The notes: generated by a model not told the origin, from the sequence alone. Counted from the stretch's first letter, positions 17,372 through 25,640 are shown. The stretch: DNA of 64,000 nt from Pontibacterium sp049603715 (GCA_049603715.1 JBMYSW010000019.1:8290-72289), one strand, 5' to 3'. Program-made: numbers and translations.

Positions 17372-18757
17372 CTAGCCCGCACTGCTCAGAGCCAACTTTT
17401 GCAGTAAGTTAAAACTAAAGATAGAGACAAGGGCGACGGGCACAGCGAACTTTAAAGCATAAAACCAAAGCGCAAAGCCCCAACGGAACGTAAACTGGTG
17501 GAGCTGCTTTAGGCTTAAAGGCGATACCAGCCAGCCGGCCAAAATAGCCAGCGCAAACGCCGATAGTGGCAAAAGTACATTGGCCACTAAAAAATCCACC
17601 AAATTAAACAGCGACAGCCCAGCTACCTTCCAACCCGACAAGAGATTAAAAGAGCTAAGCGCCAAAACACCAACCATCCAAGCTGCATAAGCGGTAATAA
17701 AGCTCGCCACCAACCGGTTTAGATCAAATCGTTGCATCCACCATGCGATCGTGGGCTCCAGTAGCGCAAGCGCCGAGGTCCACGCAATTAACACCACCAA
17801 AAAGTAAAAGACCACACCAAACATTTGGCCAGCTTCGATCGCACCAAAGGCCGAAGGCAGCGCAACAAATAAAAGTTCAGGCCCTGAAGTGAGGTTTAAG
17901 TCAGCTTTAGTAACCAGCGCGACCACAAGTACACTCAGCGCCACCGCAATGGCTAAATCTAAAAACACGACCTTGAATGCATTCAGCCCCAAGGATGAAC
18001 CTTTGGGCATGTAAGCGCCAAAGACCATCATCGCACCCATCCCTAAAGACAAGGTAAAAAAGGCTTGCCCAAGGGCGAGTAATACCGCTTCAAAGCTGAG
18101 CTGCTCTACCCGAAAGGCCAAAAGTCGCTCACTCGCCACCAACACCTCGCCGGTGGTTAGGCCAAACCCCAGCATAATCGCCAGAACAACAAACATCAGC
18201 GTCACCAGCAACGACACCACATGGGCCATGCCTCGCACTACACCACTGGCGGCAACCGCAACGAGTAAGCCTACGAAAGCTGTCTGCCAAAAGAGCAAAT
18301 CGTTCCAGTTAGCTAACAAGCCCACAAACTCTGTTTTTACATCGCCTTGAGGCATAGCGACAAAAGCCCCAGATGCCATACGCCAGGTAAAATAAAGCAC
18401 CCACCCTGCCACAACGGTATAGAGCGCACTGAGCATGAGCCCCGCAAGGGAGGCGCTTACGCCTATCCAACCCCAACGGGGTGAAAGTCCGTGAGAGCGT
18501 GCAAGCTGGCCAATAGCCTCAACAATACTGCCTTTAGAGGCTCGCCCAACCAATACCTCTAAGATAAGCAGGGGCCAACTAATGAGTAGCAAGCAAGCAA
18601 CATAAACAAGTAAAAACGCCGAACCGCCGTGGTCAGCCAACAATGAGGGGAACTTCCAGACGTTGCCTAGGCCAACAGCCGCCCCCGTAGCGGCAAACAC
18701 AAAAATATGTGCTCTCGACCATCCTTGTGTCGCAGAAACCAATTTTTTAATTTGCAT
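17372..18757 (-). CDS. Sodium-dependent transporter, NSS/SNF family
   Basis: 461-residue inner-membrane symporter with about 11-12 helices. The first helix carries the family sodium/substrate-binding segment AAVGLGNVWKFPSLLADHGG (about residues 27-46). Bacterial members (LeuT, MhsT) import amino acids with sodium; the substrate here is unknown. It faces smpB divergently. Confidence 0.92.
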   Translation of the reverse strand: MQIKKLVSATQGWSRAHIFVFAATGAAVGLGNVWKFPSLLADHGGSAFLLVYVACLLLISWPLLILEVLVGRASKGSIVEAIGQLARSHGLSPRWGWIGVSASLAGLMLSALYTVVAGWVLYFTWRMASGAFVAMPQGDVKTEFVGLLANWNDLLFWQTAFVGLLVAVAASGVVRGMAHVVSLLVTLMFVVLAIMLGFGLTTGEVLVASERLLAFRVEQLSFEAVLLALGQAFFTLSLGMGAMMVFGAYMPKGSSLGLNAFKVVFLDLAIAVALSVLVVALVTKADLNLTSGPELLFVALPSAFGAIEAGQMFGVVFYFLVVLIAWTSALALLEPTIAWWMQRFDLNRLVASFITAYAAWMVGVLALSSFNLLSGWKVAGLSLFNLVDFLVANVLLPLSAFALAILAGWLVSPLSLKQLHQFTFRWGFALWFYALKFAVPVALVSIFSFNLLQKLALSSAG

Positions 18758-18886
18758 AACAGACTGCCCAACAACGCTGTTGTGAGGAATAAAAACTCAG
18801 TATATCAATAACCTTACGCAAGGTGTGTAAAACTCCACCGCGCTTTTTCATTCCCAAGCGCACAGCACAGGTCTATAATCCTCGCC

Positions 18887-19363
18887 ATGGCAAAGAAGAA
18901 AAAATCTCAAAACAATGGCTCGACGATCTGCCTTAACAAGCGGGCACGTCACGAGTACACCATTGACGAAAAAATCGAAGCAGGCATTGCGCTGGCTGGC
19001 TGGGAGGTAAAAAGCCTTCGAGAAGGTCGTGCGCAGCTCGTGGACTCTTACGTTGTATTTAAAAACAACGAGGCGTGGCTCGTTGGCGCTCACATGACGC
19101 CACTCAAAACCGCCTGTACCCACGTTGTCGCTGATCCAATACGCGATCGCAAACTGCTGCTACACGGTCGTGAAATTTACAAGCTAGAAAACGCGGTTCA
19201 AGCCAAAGGCTATTCTTGTGTGGCACTGGCGCTTTACTGGAAGGGTAGCCACGTTAAGTGCGAAATCGCCCTCGTAAAAGGTAAAAAACTGCACGACAAA
19301 CGGGCAGACGAAAAAGAAAAAGATTGGGCACGACAAAAGCAGCGCCTTATGGCCGCCCAATAA
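18887..19363 (+). CDS. smpB: SsrA-binding protein SmpB
   Basis: Partner of tmRNA in trans-translation of stalled ribosomes. The 158-residue OB-fold protein shows NKRARHEYTIDEKIEAGIAL, GWEVKSLR, and the basic C-terminal tail (DKRADEKEKDWARQKQRLM) that occupies the empty mRNA channel. It lies directly upstream of ssrA, the common smpB-ssrA pair. Confidence 0.98.
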   Translation: MAKKKKSQNNGSTICLNKRARHEYTIDEKIEAGIALAGWEVKSLREGRAQLVDSYVVFKNNEAWLVGAHMTPLKTACTHVVADPIRDRKLLLHGREIYKLENAVQAKGYSCVALALYWKGSHVKCEIALVKGKKLHDKRADEKEKDWARQKQRLMAAQ

Positions 19364-19411
19364 AATCAATAGCTTTCGGCCGGTGTACTCATGTATACTG
19401 GCTAATACCTC

Positions 19412-19768
19412 GGGGGTGACTTGGCTTCGACGCTTGTTACAAAACCTTGGGTGCATGTCGTGAGTGTAGTGAATCACGTAAATCAATTACTACACAGTTA
19501 TAGTTGCTAACGACGATAACTACGCACTAGCAGCATAAGTCTGCTACGCCACACTTTTAGGTGTCTGTAACTAGAAGGTTTGTGGTGTCATCCGAGACAG
19601 AATCGCCCGGAGGCTTCGCCCTAAGCTGAACGGTTAAAACTAAAAGGGCTCGCCCTATACGCCCTGACTCTCGGGCCGTTGCGGGTTAACTCAATAGAGA
19701 TGTCTAAACATGTAGAGCTTAAGGCAGCGGACTGGCGGACGCGGGTTCGAAACCCGCCACCTCCACCA
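19412..19768 (+). ncRNA. ssrA: Transfer-messenger RNA (tmRNA)
   Basis: Begins GGGGGTGACTTGGCTTCGAC and ends with a T-arm GGTTCGAAACC and CCTCCACCA; the 5' GGGGGTG pairs with 3' CACCTCC as acceptor stem. The tag frame (about 19505-19537) encodes ANDDNYALAA followed by TAA, the proteolysis tag known from Pseudomonas-like bacteria. A TATACT -10 box lies at 19394-19399. The last 27 bases are the left attachment site of the integrated virus, so the 3' end of this intact gene is shared with the element and its original terminator now lies about 14 kb away (33674). Confidence 0.97.
19742..19768 (+). repeat. attL (3' end of ssrA)
   Basis: 27-base core identical to 33639-33665, covering the T-arm, the 3' side of the acceptor stem and CCA of tmRNA. 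The bases just outside differ (G versus A before, A versus C after), defining the exact repeat. Confidence 0.93.
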
Positions 19769-19813
19769 ATTTAGGCCATTAAATCAAATAGTTAGAGAAG
19801 TTTATTTATTTAA

Positions 19814-19832
19814 TGTCCACATTGTGACCACA
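19814..19832. promoter_or_regulatory. Left arm-type integrase/excisionase binding site (candidate)
   Basis: TGTCCACATTGTGACCACA, built of two direct half-sites TGWCCACA separated by three bases, lies 46 bases inside attL. A copy with one mismatch in the same orientation lies near attR (33532-33550). Paired, same-orientation sites near both ends of an integrative element are typical of arm-type sites of lambda-class tyrosine recombinases. Confidence 0.6.
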
Positions 19833-19858
19833 AAAAAGCGCCCCTAGAGGCGCTTTTT
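19832..19858. terminator. Terminator of the viral late operon; probable surrogate terminator for ssrA
   Basis: AGCGCC-CCTAGA-GGCGCT stem-loop with AAAAAA on the left and TTTTT on the right, thus usable from both sides. For the minus strand it ends the late operon just after the last gene; for the plus strand it is the first terminator after the tmRNA gene. Confidence 0.82.
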
Positions 19859-19991
19859 ATTTGTCTTCAAGTTGCTTAAGCCGCCAGTCGTGGAGCTTTA
19901 CTAACACTGTCACGTTGTACAGTGTTTTAGCTACGCCGACGACCGCCACAGCGGTTACGGCTTGCAGTACGCTTGCTAGATCAATTTCCAT
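19857..19991 (-). CDS. Small single-pass membrane protein (44 residues), last gene of the viral late operon
   Basis: Reads MEIDLASVLQAVTAVAVVGV followed by AKTLYNVTVLVKLHDWRLKQLEDK. One hydrophobic helix (about residues 4-22) and a charged cytoplasmic-type tail. It overlaps the end of the holin-like gene by 11 bases. Its place after the endolysin and holin-like genes suggests a lysis accessory or a virion membrane protein. No family recognised. Confidence 0.7.
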   Translation of the reverse strand: MEIDLASVLQAVTAVAVVGVAKTLYNVTVLVKLHDWRLKQLEDK

Positions 19992-20397
19992 GAGACTTAC
20001 CCGCTCGCCATTCTTGCATTCTTTTGTTAGACCAAATGACAGCCATCATGGTGGCAACACCCGCCCAATACGCTTCTGGGTACTCTTCGATCAACTCAAA
20101 ATAGGCTTTAACACCAACAGGGTCGAAATAGCCCCACACTAACGGCCAAAAGAACACGAAAGCAGTAAAGCGGCGTAGCCAAACAGACGGCTGCTCTAAT
20201 GTCTTTAACTCCCACTCACTATTGTGCGAGGTTTCAGACAAGGCAAGCCGTGCTCGGTTATCACTGATCGCTTGGTTAACTTTTCGATTGCTTTCACGGC
20301 CTGTTTTCCAGTCATCAAGCAGCACGCCCACCACCGTTTTGACAGGCTTTGCAATGGCAGCGAGCTTTGTACATGCGGCAATTAATGACACAAGCAT
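19981..20397 (-). CDS. Holin-like membrane protein
   Basis: 138 residues with an amphipathic N-terminal stretch, a charged middle (DDWKTGRESNRKVNQAISDNRARL), and two or three hydrophobic segments at about 73-95 and 108-122 (FTAFVFFWPLVWGYF; YWAGVATMMAVIWS). This layout resembles the three-TM holin family found with gene transfer agents and small phages. It follows the M15 endolysin by two short genes, supporting a lysis role. The start ATG directly abuts the stop of the upstream gene. Confidence 0.7.
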   Translation of the reverse strand: MLVSLIAACTKLAAIAKPVKTVVGVLLDDWKTGRESNRKVNQAISDNRARLALSETSHNSEWELKTLEQPSVWLRRFTAFVFFWPLVWGYFDPVGVKAYFELIEEYPEAYWAGVATMMAVIWSNKRMQEWRAGKSHGN

Positions 20398-20592
20398 TTA
20401 AGCCACCTTTAGCTTTCGGCCCACCTTACGCACGGCGGTTTTGACTTTCGACACGACGCTTTTAGGCGAGGCTTTGCGCTTACGCTTGGTTGTAGTGGTG
20501 CCAGCTTTAACGGGGTTGCCGTTAGCGCCGTATTTGTAGCCTTTTTTGAGTCGGCCAGTTTTTTGGTTAATACCTGGGTGTTTACGAGGCAT
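20398..20592 (-). CDS. Small highly basic protein (64 residues), possible DNA-condensing virion protein
   Basis: Starts MPRKHPGINQKTGRLKKGYK and is rich in Lys/Arg to the end (TTTTKRKRKASPKSVVSKVKTAVRKVGRKLKV). I place the start at the ATG at 20592 because it has a TTGGAG Shine-Dalgarno eight bases upstream; a longer frame to 20628 runs into the preceding gene. The composition suggests nucleic acid binding, for example condensing viral DNA. PM2-type viruses carry small basic virion proteins, but no specific homology is claimed. Confidence 0.7.
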   Translation of the reverse strand: MPRKHPGINQKTGRLKKGYKYGANGNPVKAGTTTTKRKRKASPKSVVSKVKTAVRKVGRKLKVA

Positions 20593-20597
20593 GTTAG

Positions 20598-20690
20598 TTA
20601 CTCCAAGTTGAGGCGCTGCTTTACCCATGCACCCAGCACGGCTACGACTACGCCAATAATGATAGATAAGAGAATTTGCATTAAGGTCAT
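20598..20690 (-). CDS. 30-residue single-pass membrane protein
   Basis: Reads MTLMQILLSIIIGVVVAVLG then AWVKQRLNLE: one strong transmembrane helix and a short basic tail. The ATG overlaps the stop of the M15 gene (ATGA), and its own last codons supply the Shine-Dalgarno of the next gene. The size and coupling fit a holin-like or virion membrane peptide. It is too short for standard gene finders. Confidence 0.65.
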   Translation of the reverse strand: MTLMQILLSIIIGVVVAVLGAWVKQRLNLE

Positions 20691-21169
20691 GCGATTAACT
20701 CGTTGATTCCTAAATAGTTACCCGCCACACGCGACCACGTCGCCAACTTACCGTCGCGAACGTCTAGGTGCATCATCCAGCTCGGGCGGGTGTCTGAGTA
20801 GAGCCCAATACCCGTAAACCCTGCCTTTTTGGCGCATTCGTACGCACGTTTGGCAGTGAGCGAGTTTAGCCCCTCGGGAAACACGTCCACGGCTCGCACT
20901 TCGCCCCAGCGATCAATGTTGTGTTGACTAAGGTTGTCGTGGCCAAGGTGGCGACCAATGGCCCCATCTACAGGGGAAATAAGAACAGGTGCACCCCATA
21001 GCTCGCGGAATTTGTCGAGCGAGGTTAGGAGGCTAGGCGCTAGCTGGTCGGCGTATTCGCCAAACTCGGCAGCGCTGAAGTATTTAAGGTTGTGTTTGCT
21101 AAACATTTTTACCACCACGATTAGGAGGATTATTGGTACGGCAACTGCAATTGCTCTGTAAAACATCAT
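20687..21169 (-). CDS. Membrane-anchored M15-like peptidase (endolysin)
   Basis: 160 residues with an N-terminal transmembrane anchor (YRAIAVAVPIILLIVVVKMF) and an M15 (D-Ala-D-Ala carboxypeptidase-like) domain. Zinc-ligand candidates are His in LSQHNIDRW, Asp in EVRAVDVFPEG and His in SWMMHLDVR, in family order but with a longer spacing between the first His and Asp. It probably cleaves peptidoglycan cross-links for virus release. I choose ATG 21169, overlapping the spike stop as ATGA; a TTG at 21202 would lengthen it. Confidence 0.8.
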   Translation of the reverse strand: MMFYRAIAVAVPIILLIVVVKMFSKHNLKYFSAAEFGEYADQLAPSLLTSLDKFRELWGAPVLISPVDGAIGRHLGHDNLSQHNIDRWGEVRAVDVFPEGLNSLTAKRAYECAKKAGFTGIGLYSDTRPSWMMHLDVRDGKLATWSRVAGNYLGINELIA

Positions 21170-22854
21170 AACAGACCCGTTTGGAACGACTGCTGTATCC
21201 AACTTGTGCCATCAAACACAAATTCAAAATAGGATGTACTGTTAGCCGTCGTACTCACTGTACCGGCCGTTTTAAATACAGAGTTAAACGAAATACTCCG
21301 GCCACCCGTTGCATCCTGCACGAAGATAAAACTCAACTTTTGGTTTTTATACGCACCGCTCGGAGCTCCGACAGATACACCACCGCCTGATAGCGTCATC
21401 TTGAACGTTTCTGTTTCTAGTGCATTCGGGTTGAACGTAAAAGCGTACGGCTGTTCTTTTATTCTTTTGCGTTTAGTGATGTTTGTGATGTTGTTATCTG
21501 CATCAGCATTATCAATTAGATACGTAAATGTTGTATTAGCAGACGTAATATTAACTTCGTTGCCTTCAGACCCGTTCCTGTAACGAACACCGGCGCTATG
21601 AGTCGGAAAACCGCCGTTTCGATCACGAACTGTTACACTAACTCTGTTGTAGTTCGCTGTATCAATATCAACAGCATCGCCGCCATTGTTCTCACTAATA
21701 ATGTTTAAATTACAACTCTCAACACCGCTCGGATGACCGACGCCGTTTATACACAGACCATCGCCAGCTCCATCTTGTAACCATGCGTCACATTTTACAG
21801 ACGGCGCCGTGATCTCTAACTGCGCCTTTGAAGCGTCGATGTTCGCGGACTCCCAAACTTTGAGCGCTGATATACTACATGAGTTCTGAGCAATTAAACC
21901 CTGCAGTCCACTATTTCCGACGTTCAAGCCGTTTACGATAATATCCGCTGTGATTCTCGCACCCACTCCATCAGAACCATAGATGACGTTATTTGAGATA
22001 ATGCTATCTCGCGTAAATGCGCCAGTTCTCAGTCCATCTTCTTTCGAGTTGATTATTAGTAATTGACTTAAAAACAGTCTCGCTAATGCTGCACTGTTGG
22101 TGTGTGCAAGGTCAATTAAACCTGCGCCCGTTGTCTGAGTATCTCTATTACCGTTCAACTGGAAATTAGACAAAACTATCTTAGAGCTAACGTGTGATCC
22201 ATCCCTAACCCGCATCGCTGCGCTCGTTAAATTAGCACCATCCTGTAGTCTCAAAATACTGTTTTCGTGGCCATTCCCCGTAAGCTTTCCGCCGAACGGC
22301 ACAAGAATACTTTCTCCGAAATACCACAACCCGTCACTTATGTTTAATGATTTCGCATCTTCAAAAACGTTATTAATCAAATCAGACCAATCATCATTGT
22401 TTGAGCTGTTCAAGATGTCGTTGTAAATGCTCGAACTGACTGCGTCTCTCAGCTCAAATGTTCGGCCAGCTTTTAGTTCAGAAAGCAAAGGAAGGTATGT
22501 GCCATTACATTGATCTGCGTTATCCATAGACAACGCAATAAAATAAAGCCCAGCATCACCCACCCAGATAACCGAACCATCGTCATCAGCTGGTCGAGCC
22601 TCGGCGCTGCCAGCATCCTGAAGCACATACGCATTGCCGCCCTTGTTTAATCCAAGATGGTAACTAACGGTTTTAACACGCTCGCCGACGCTGATTAACC
22701 CTGCCTCAGCCGCTGCGATCATTAGCGCGACGCTTTCATATTCGGCGGGGCGTTTGCTTAGTGCAGACGCGATTGTTTCTTTCAGATAGCCGACAAGGCT
22801 AGCGCCCGAGGGCTGCTTAAGTTGGTGGCGAATGGCGTTGGCTAGATTAAGCAT
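21166..22854 (-). CDS. Beta-helix receptor-binding spike protein (candidate)
   Basis: 562 residues. The N-terminal 60 are helical and probably attach to the virion. The middle (about 190-440) is a right-handed beta-helix-like repeat rich in Asn/Gly/Asp turns (GNGHENSILRLQDGANL, DSIISNNVIYGSDGVGARI, NLNIISENNGGDAVDIDTANYN). The last 100 residues resemble the trimer-cap domains of tail-spikes (VFKTAGTVSTTANSTSYFEF). This layout is typical of polysaccharide-binding or depolymerising spikes. Vertex spikes of tailless viruses (PM2 P1) perform the same job. Its start overlaps the upstream gene by 8 bases. Confidence 0.75.
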   Translation of the reverse strand: MLNLANAIRHQLKQPSGASLVGYLKETIASALSKRPAEYESVALMIAAAEAGLISVGERVKTVSYHLGLNKGGNAYVLQDAGSAEARPADDDGSVIWVGDAGLYFIALSMDNADQCNGTYLPLLSELKAGRTFELRDAVSSSIYNDILNSSNNDDWSDLINNVFEDAKSLNISDGLWYFGESILVPFGGKLTGNGHENSILRLQDGANLTSAAMRVRDGSHVSSKIVLSNFQLNGNRDTQTTGAGLIDLAHTNSAALARLFLSQLLIINSKEDGLRTGAFTRDSIISNNVIYGSDGVGARITADIIVNGLNVGNSGLQGLIAQNSCSISALKVWESANIDASKAQLEITAPSVKCDAWLQDGAGDGLCINGVGHPSGVESCNLNIISENNGGDAVDIDTANYNRVSVTVRDRNGGFPTHSAGVRYRNGSEGNEVNITSANTTFTYLIDNADADNNITNITKRKRIKEQPYAFTFNPNALETETFKMTLSGGGVSVGAPSGAYKNQKLSFIFVQDATGGRSISFNSVFKTAGTVSTTANSTSYFEFVFDGTSWIQQSFQTGLL

Positions 22855-23551
22855 TGCTCACCACCTTAGTTTTAACCAAGTTGATGATCTGTTCGGTATC
22901 GCTCGCATTGTGGGCGTAAATTTTCAAGCGCCCTGAGTATTTGCCGCTGGTCATCGGATAGAGATACCCACCTTGGATAACCGCACCCGTCCCGTCTGGC
23001 GACTCTGGCCACACGCGCAATACCTCGACGTTATCGATATCAGAGTAAAACTCCACGGTGTCGCATTCGTAAACCGCCGGATCGTGAATCAATACCGTTT
23101 GACCCGCGCCAATAGGAACATCTGGCGTGTCTGGCGACTCGTTGGGCTGTTCAAACTCGGGAACGTTAACAGTGTGGGAATGGTTAACGGTGATATCTGG
23201 CATTTCATCAACAATGACGTGTTGATCTGGCGCGATTGTAACTGCAGGAATTTCAACTTGTTGATTGGGTGCGATTTTTACCGTTGGCTGGCCAGCGATC
23301 GTAACTTCATTACCCGCCAACTCACCATAACCCACTTGCACTTCAACGGCGTTTGCACCGTTGCCAGTGTTTACGAGTGCAAGGCGCTTAAACTCTTTGT
23401 TAGCCTTTACTTGCTGGCCTTCAACAATTGTTTGCAATAGGCGATCATCACCCCAAACCTCTACGGGGAAATCGGCGGCGACGATGCGTACATATTCGCC
23501 GCTGGCGCTGACCTCTTGGCGCTCTTGGTAACTCGTAAAATTAAAAATCAT
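22847..23551 (-). CDS. Virion structural protein, probable vertex/penton component
   Basis: 234 residues, beta-rich, no cysteine cluster. It starts MIFNFTSYQERQEVSASGEY, an N-terminal domain of about 75 residues, then has a run of three related beta segments (VTIAGQPTVKIAPNQQVEI, VTIAPDQHVIVDEM, DITVNHSHTVNV) and a C-terminal beta domain (about 150-234). The repeated strands look like a fibrous shaft. Its place directly before the spike and coupling by overlaps suggest it connects capsid vertex and spike. No family recognised. Confidence 0.6.
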   Translation of the reverse strand: MIFNFTSYQERQEVSASGEYVRIVAADFPVEVWGDDRLLQTIVEGQQVKANKEFKRLALVNTGNGANAVEVQVGYGELAGNEVTIAGQPTVKIAPNQQVEIPAVTIAPDQHVIVDEMPDITVNHSHTVNVPEFEQPNESPDTPDVPIGAGQTVLIHDPAVYECDTVEFYSDIDNVEVLRVWPESPDGTGAVIQGGYLYPMTSGKYSGRLKIYAHNASDTEQIINLVKTKVVSNA

Positions 23552-24069
23552 TTAAACACCATTAAAAAAATCAACACCAACACAGCGATAACAACAACCG
23601 CAACGATCAACCACTTACCCATCTCGGCGGCCGTTTCGCGATCGCCAACGCTCACACTTTCGGCAAGACTTTGAATAGCGGCGAGTTGGCTAGCGTTAGA
23701 ACGAACAACGGTGGCGGTTGACTCGGCCACCTCGTTTAAGGCCTCTTCGCCAAAGTCAAAAGCACGATCGCTGGCGTTATCAGCGAAATTTAACGCTTTA
23801 CCCGTCACAGACGCCGAATAGTCGAGCGCGTCCTCACCAAAATTTAAAGCCGCTCGGGTTACGTCCTCATTTGAATCAATGAGGCGCTCCGTTGATCGCT
23901 CAACAACGCCAAATGCCCCACCGTCAGTAATGTTGACAGTGGAGTTTTGTAAACCCGCAACGACCGTTCCTTCATTGTTAGAAGCGTTAACGTTATTTGT
24001 TTTAACGTCCGTCCGGCTTGTACTAGCGCTGCTTGATTTGCTGCTAAAAAGACCCGAGAAAAGCCCCAT
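23548..24069 (-). CDS. Virion membrane protein with C-terminal anchor
   Basis: 173 residues from the ATG at 24069 (a TTG at 24093 is less likely since it would overlap the upstream gene). A Ser-rich N terminus, a Thr/Asn-rich middle, two similar amphipathic repeats (TRAALNFGEDALDYSASVTG, RAFDFGEEALNEVAESTATV), and one C-terminal helix (KWLIVAVVVIAVLVLIFLMV). The tail anchor suggests insertion in the internal viral membrane with the soluble part facing the capsid. Confidence 0.65.
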   Translation of the reverse strand: MGLFSGLFSSKSSSASTSRTDVKTNNVNASNNEGTVVAGLQNSTVNITDGGAFGVVERSTERLIDSNEDVTRAALNFGEDALDYSASVTGKALNFADNASDRAFDFGEEALNEVAESTATVVRSNASQLAAIQSLAESVSVGDRETAAEMGKWLIVAVVVIAVLVLIFLMVFK

Positions 24070-24070
24070 A

Positions 24071-24268
24071 TCAGCGACCTCCCAACACAACAATCAACAC
24101 GACTAACACCATACAAACCATGGCAGCGATTAGCGCCCAGTTCATTTTATTAGGCGCAGCCGTGCTCATATCCAAGCCGCCAACGCTAACAGCTCCCACT
24201 TGTGCCGTGGATTTAGTCTCTTGCGTTACGTCTAAATTGAGATCAGGAATAGGAATGGGTGTACTCAT
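24071..24268 (-). CDS. Small tail-anchored membrane protein (65 residues)
   Basis: Soluble Thr/Pro-rich N-terminal half and a C-terminal helix MNWALIAAMVCMVLVVLIVV followed by GGR. Starts with an ATGA overlap to the upstream gene. One of four successive small membrane proteins just after the capsid gene, as expected for membrane-containing tailless viruses. Confidence 0.65.
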   Translation of the reverse strand: MSTPIPIPDLNLDVTQETKSTAQVGAVSVGGLDMSTAAPNKMNWALIAAMVCMVLVVLIVVLGGR

Positions 24269-24411
24269 ACAACCCCCAAAAACTTAGCGACCATGGCCAG
24301 CAAAAGCGCCGCCACAATTAACCATGTTAGGTTTTTACTTGCGCTGCTAAATGCGAATGTACCCGCACTACCCAGCAGCGCACCCGCTGCAAAAATAAAC
24401 AGAATAGGCAT
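24265..24411 (-). CDS. 48-residue two-helix membrane protein
   Basis: Begins MPILFIFAAGALLGSAGTFA and continues FSSASKNLTWLIVAALLLAM then VAKFLGVV: two hydrophobic segments joined by a short polar loop. Its ATG overlaps the stop of the preceding gene by one base (TAATG) and its stop overlaps the next start (ATGA), so it is clearly a translated gene despite its size. Confidence 0.65.
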   Translation of the reverse strand: MPILFIFAAGALLGSAGTFAFSSASKNLTWLIVAALLLAMVAKFLGVV

Positions 24412-24737
24412 TACTTAAACTTCAAAATCAGAATAAGTACGACAACCAAAAACACCAAAGCAGCGCCCACAACCCACGGCCAAATAGGCTTCGCATCAAC
24501 CACCTCGGCGTTAGCACCGCTGGCGGCGTAGGCTACTGGCTGCTCGGTTGGCTCGGTTACTGTTTGAGGTGCGATAAAGTATTGAGGCTGGGCCGCAACA
24601 CCCGTCACGCCGCCGTTTCCTTGGCTTTCGATTAGGTCATATTCCATCTTCGACTGTAGCAACTGAATCGCCGTACCTTTAATACCATCAATGAAAGCGC
24701 CCGCAGCTTCAAAAAATTTGTTTTTTTCAACTGACAT
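24411..24737 (-). CDS. Tail-anchored virion membrane protein (108 residues)
   Basis: An amphipathic N-terminal region (EKNKFFEAAGAFIDGIKGTA), a flexible Pro/Thr/Ala middle, and a C-terminal transmembrane helix (WPWVVGAALVFLVVVLILIL) with a basic end. First gene after the capsid protein. No family recognised; a membrane-capsid linker role is inferred from position. Confidence 0.65.
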   Translation of the reverse strand: MSVEKNKFFEAAGAFIDGIKGTAIQLLQSKMEYDLIESQGNGGVTGVAAQPQYFIAPQTVTEPTEQPVAYAASGANAEVVDAKPIWPWVVGAALVFLVVVLILILKFK

Positions 24738-24757
24738 AGAAACCCCCTATGCCGTGG

Positions 24758-25597
24758 TTAGATACCACGGCTTGTTTCGAAGTTTTCCATTAGCACACTG
24801 ATAGAACCCGCCGCGCCGGCATATGGATTAATTTCTAAATCCAACTTAGCAGCATCAAGGCGGTCTACTGTTTTGCGACCCGTAATGCCCGGATCGAACA
24901 TCAACCAACCCGCTTGAGGAACACGGCCGAAGTCTTCTTGCTCTTCGGCAATTTCTTGAGCGCTCATTTTATCGAGGTTATCTTTGCCCGAGATTTTGAC
25001 GGATAGGTCTGTCACGTTGCCTTTGAAAGCCACACGCTTAACCACTGGCATACCGTCTTTAATCGGCCATTCGATTTCGCCCGTGGTGTTGGTGGTTAGG
25101 GTTTTACGACGGAAAACGCGAATGGGGGTCGCCGCAGTACGCACCGCACGTTGACCATTAGCGCCCACCACGTCCACATATTTCACACTGACTTTGAGCG
25201 ATGGTAGGTCTGGCTGGTCTGCCTTCTTGGCACCTGCGGTTACCTTCAGCACCAAGTTATCAGTGCCGTTTGTAAGCAAAGTACCCTCTTGCTCACCTTG
25301 AATCGAAACCGCTTTAAAGTCCCAAAAATCAATTACATACACACCATCTTTAACAACTTGCTTGTCAAATAGGCGGAATAAATTAATTTCGGTGCCAGTC
25401 ATGTTAGGGATAATGGCATCGCCATTTAGCTCTAACAAAATCGACAGCTGGTCGGCGTCTAAAGTGGCGTCGCCGTTGGCGTCTCGGGTATCAATATGGA
25501 TACGAGCAACACCCGCACCTGTTTTTAATTCAGTCTCAGACGTACCCGAGTAAGCCAGACCAAAAATCTTGTTCATTTTCTTGTTTGTAAGTCGCAC
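24758..25597 (-). CDS. Major capsid protein, probable double-jelly-roll type
   Basis: 279 residues, predominantly beta, no transmembrane segment. Two halves of similar layout: strands plus a hydrophobic/aromatic stretch (EINLFRLFDKQVVKDGVYVI) in the first, and VFRRKTLTTNTTGEIEWPIK, then GWLMFDPGITGRKTVDRLDA and LEINPYAGAAGSISVLMENF in the second. The RR-linker followed by the FDP...G...LDA...LE...SG.I pattern recurs in double-jelly-roll capsid proteins of small marine tailless viruses; PM2 P2 is 269 residues. Start is a GTG (25597) with AGAGGG seven bases upstream; an in-frame ATG at 25576 lacks a good site. A structure prediction would decide. Confidence 0.78.
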   Translation of the reverse strand: MRLTNKKMNKIFGLAYSGTSETELKTGAGVARIHIDTRDANGDATLDADQLSILLELNGDAIIPNMTGTEINLFRLFDKQVVKDGVYVIDFWDFKAVSIQGEQEGTLLTNGTDNLVLKVTAGAKKADQPDLPSLKVSVKYVDVVGANGQRAVRTAATPIRVFRRKTLTTNTTGEIEWPIKDGMPVVKRVAFKGNVTDLSVKISGKDNLDKMSAQEIAEEQEDFGRVPQAGWLMFDPGITGRKTVDRLDAAKLDLEINPYAGAAGSISVLMENFETSRGI

Positions 25598-25640
25598 TTT
25601 ATAACCCTCTTGTCAGCGCAAAATTGAAAGCCGTGAACTC

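Noticed and set aside
19184..19486. Minus-strand open frame across smpB and the 5' part of ssrA
   Set aside because: It overlaps two well-supported genes on the opposite strand and shows no recognisable protein features.
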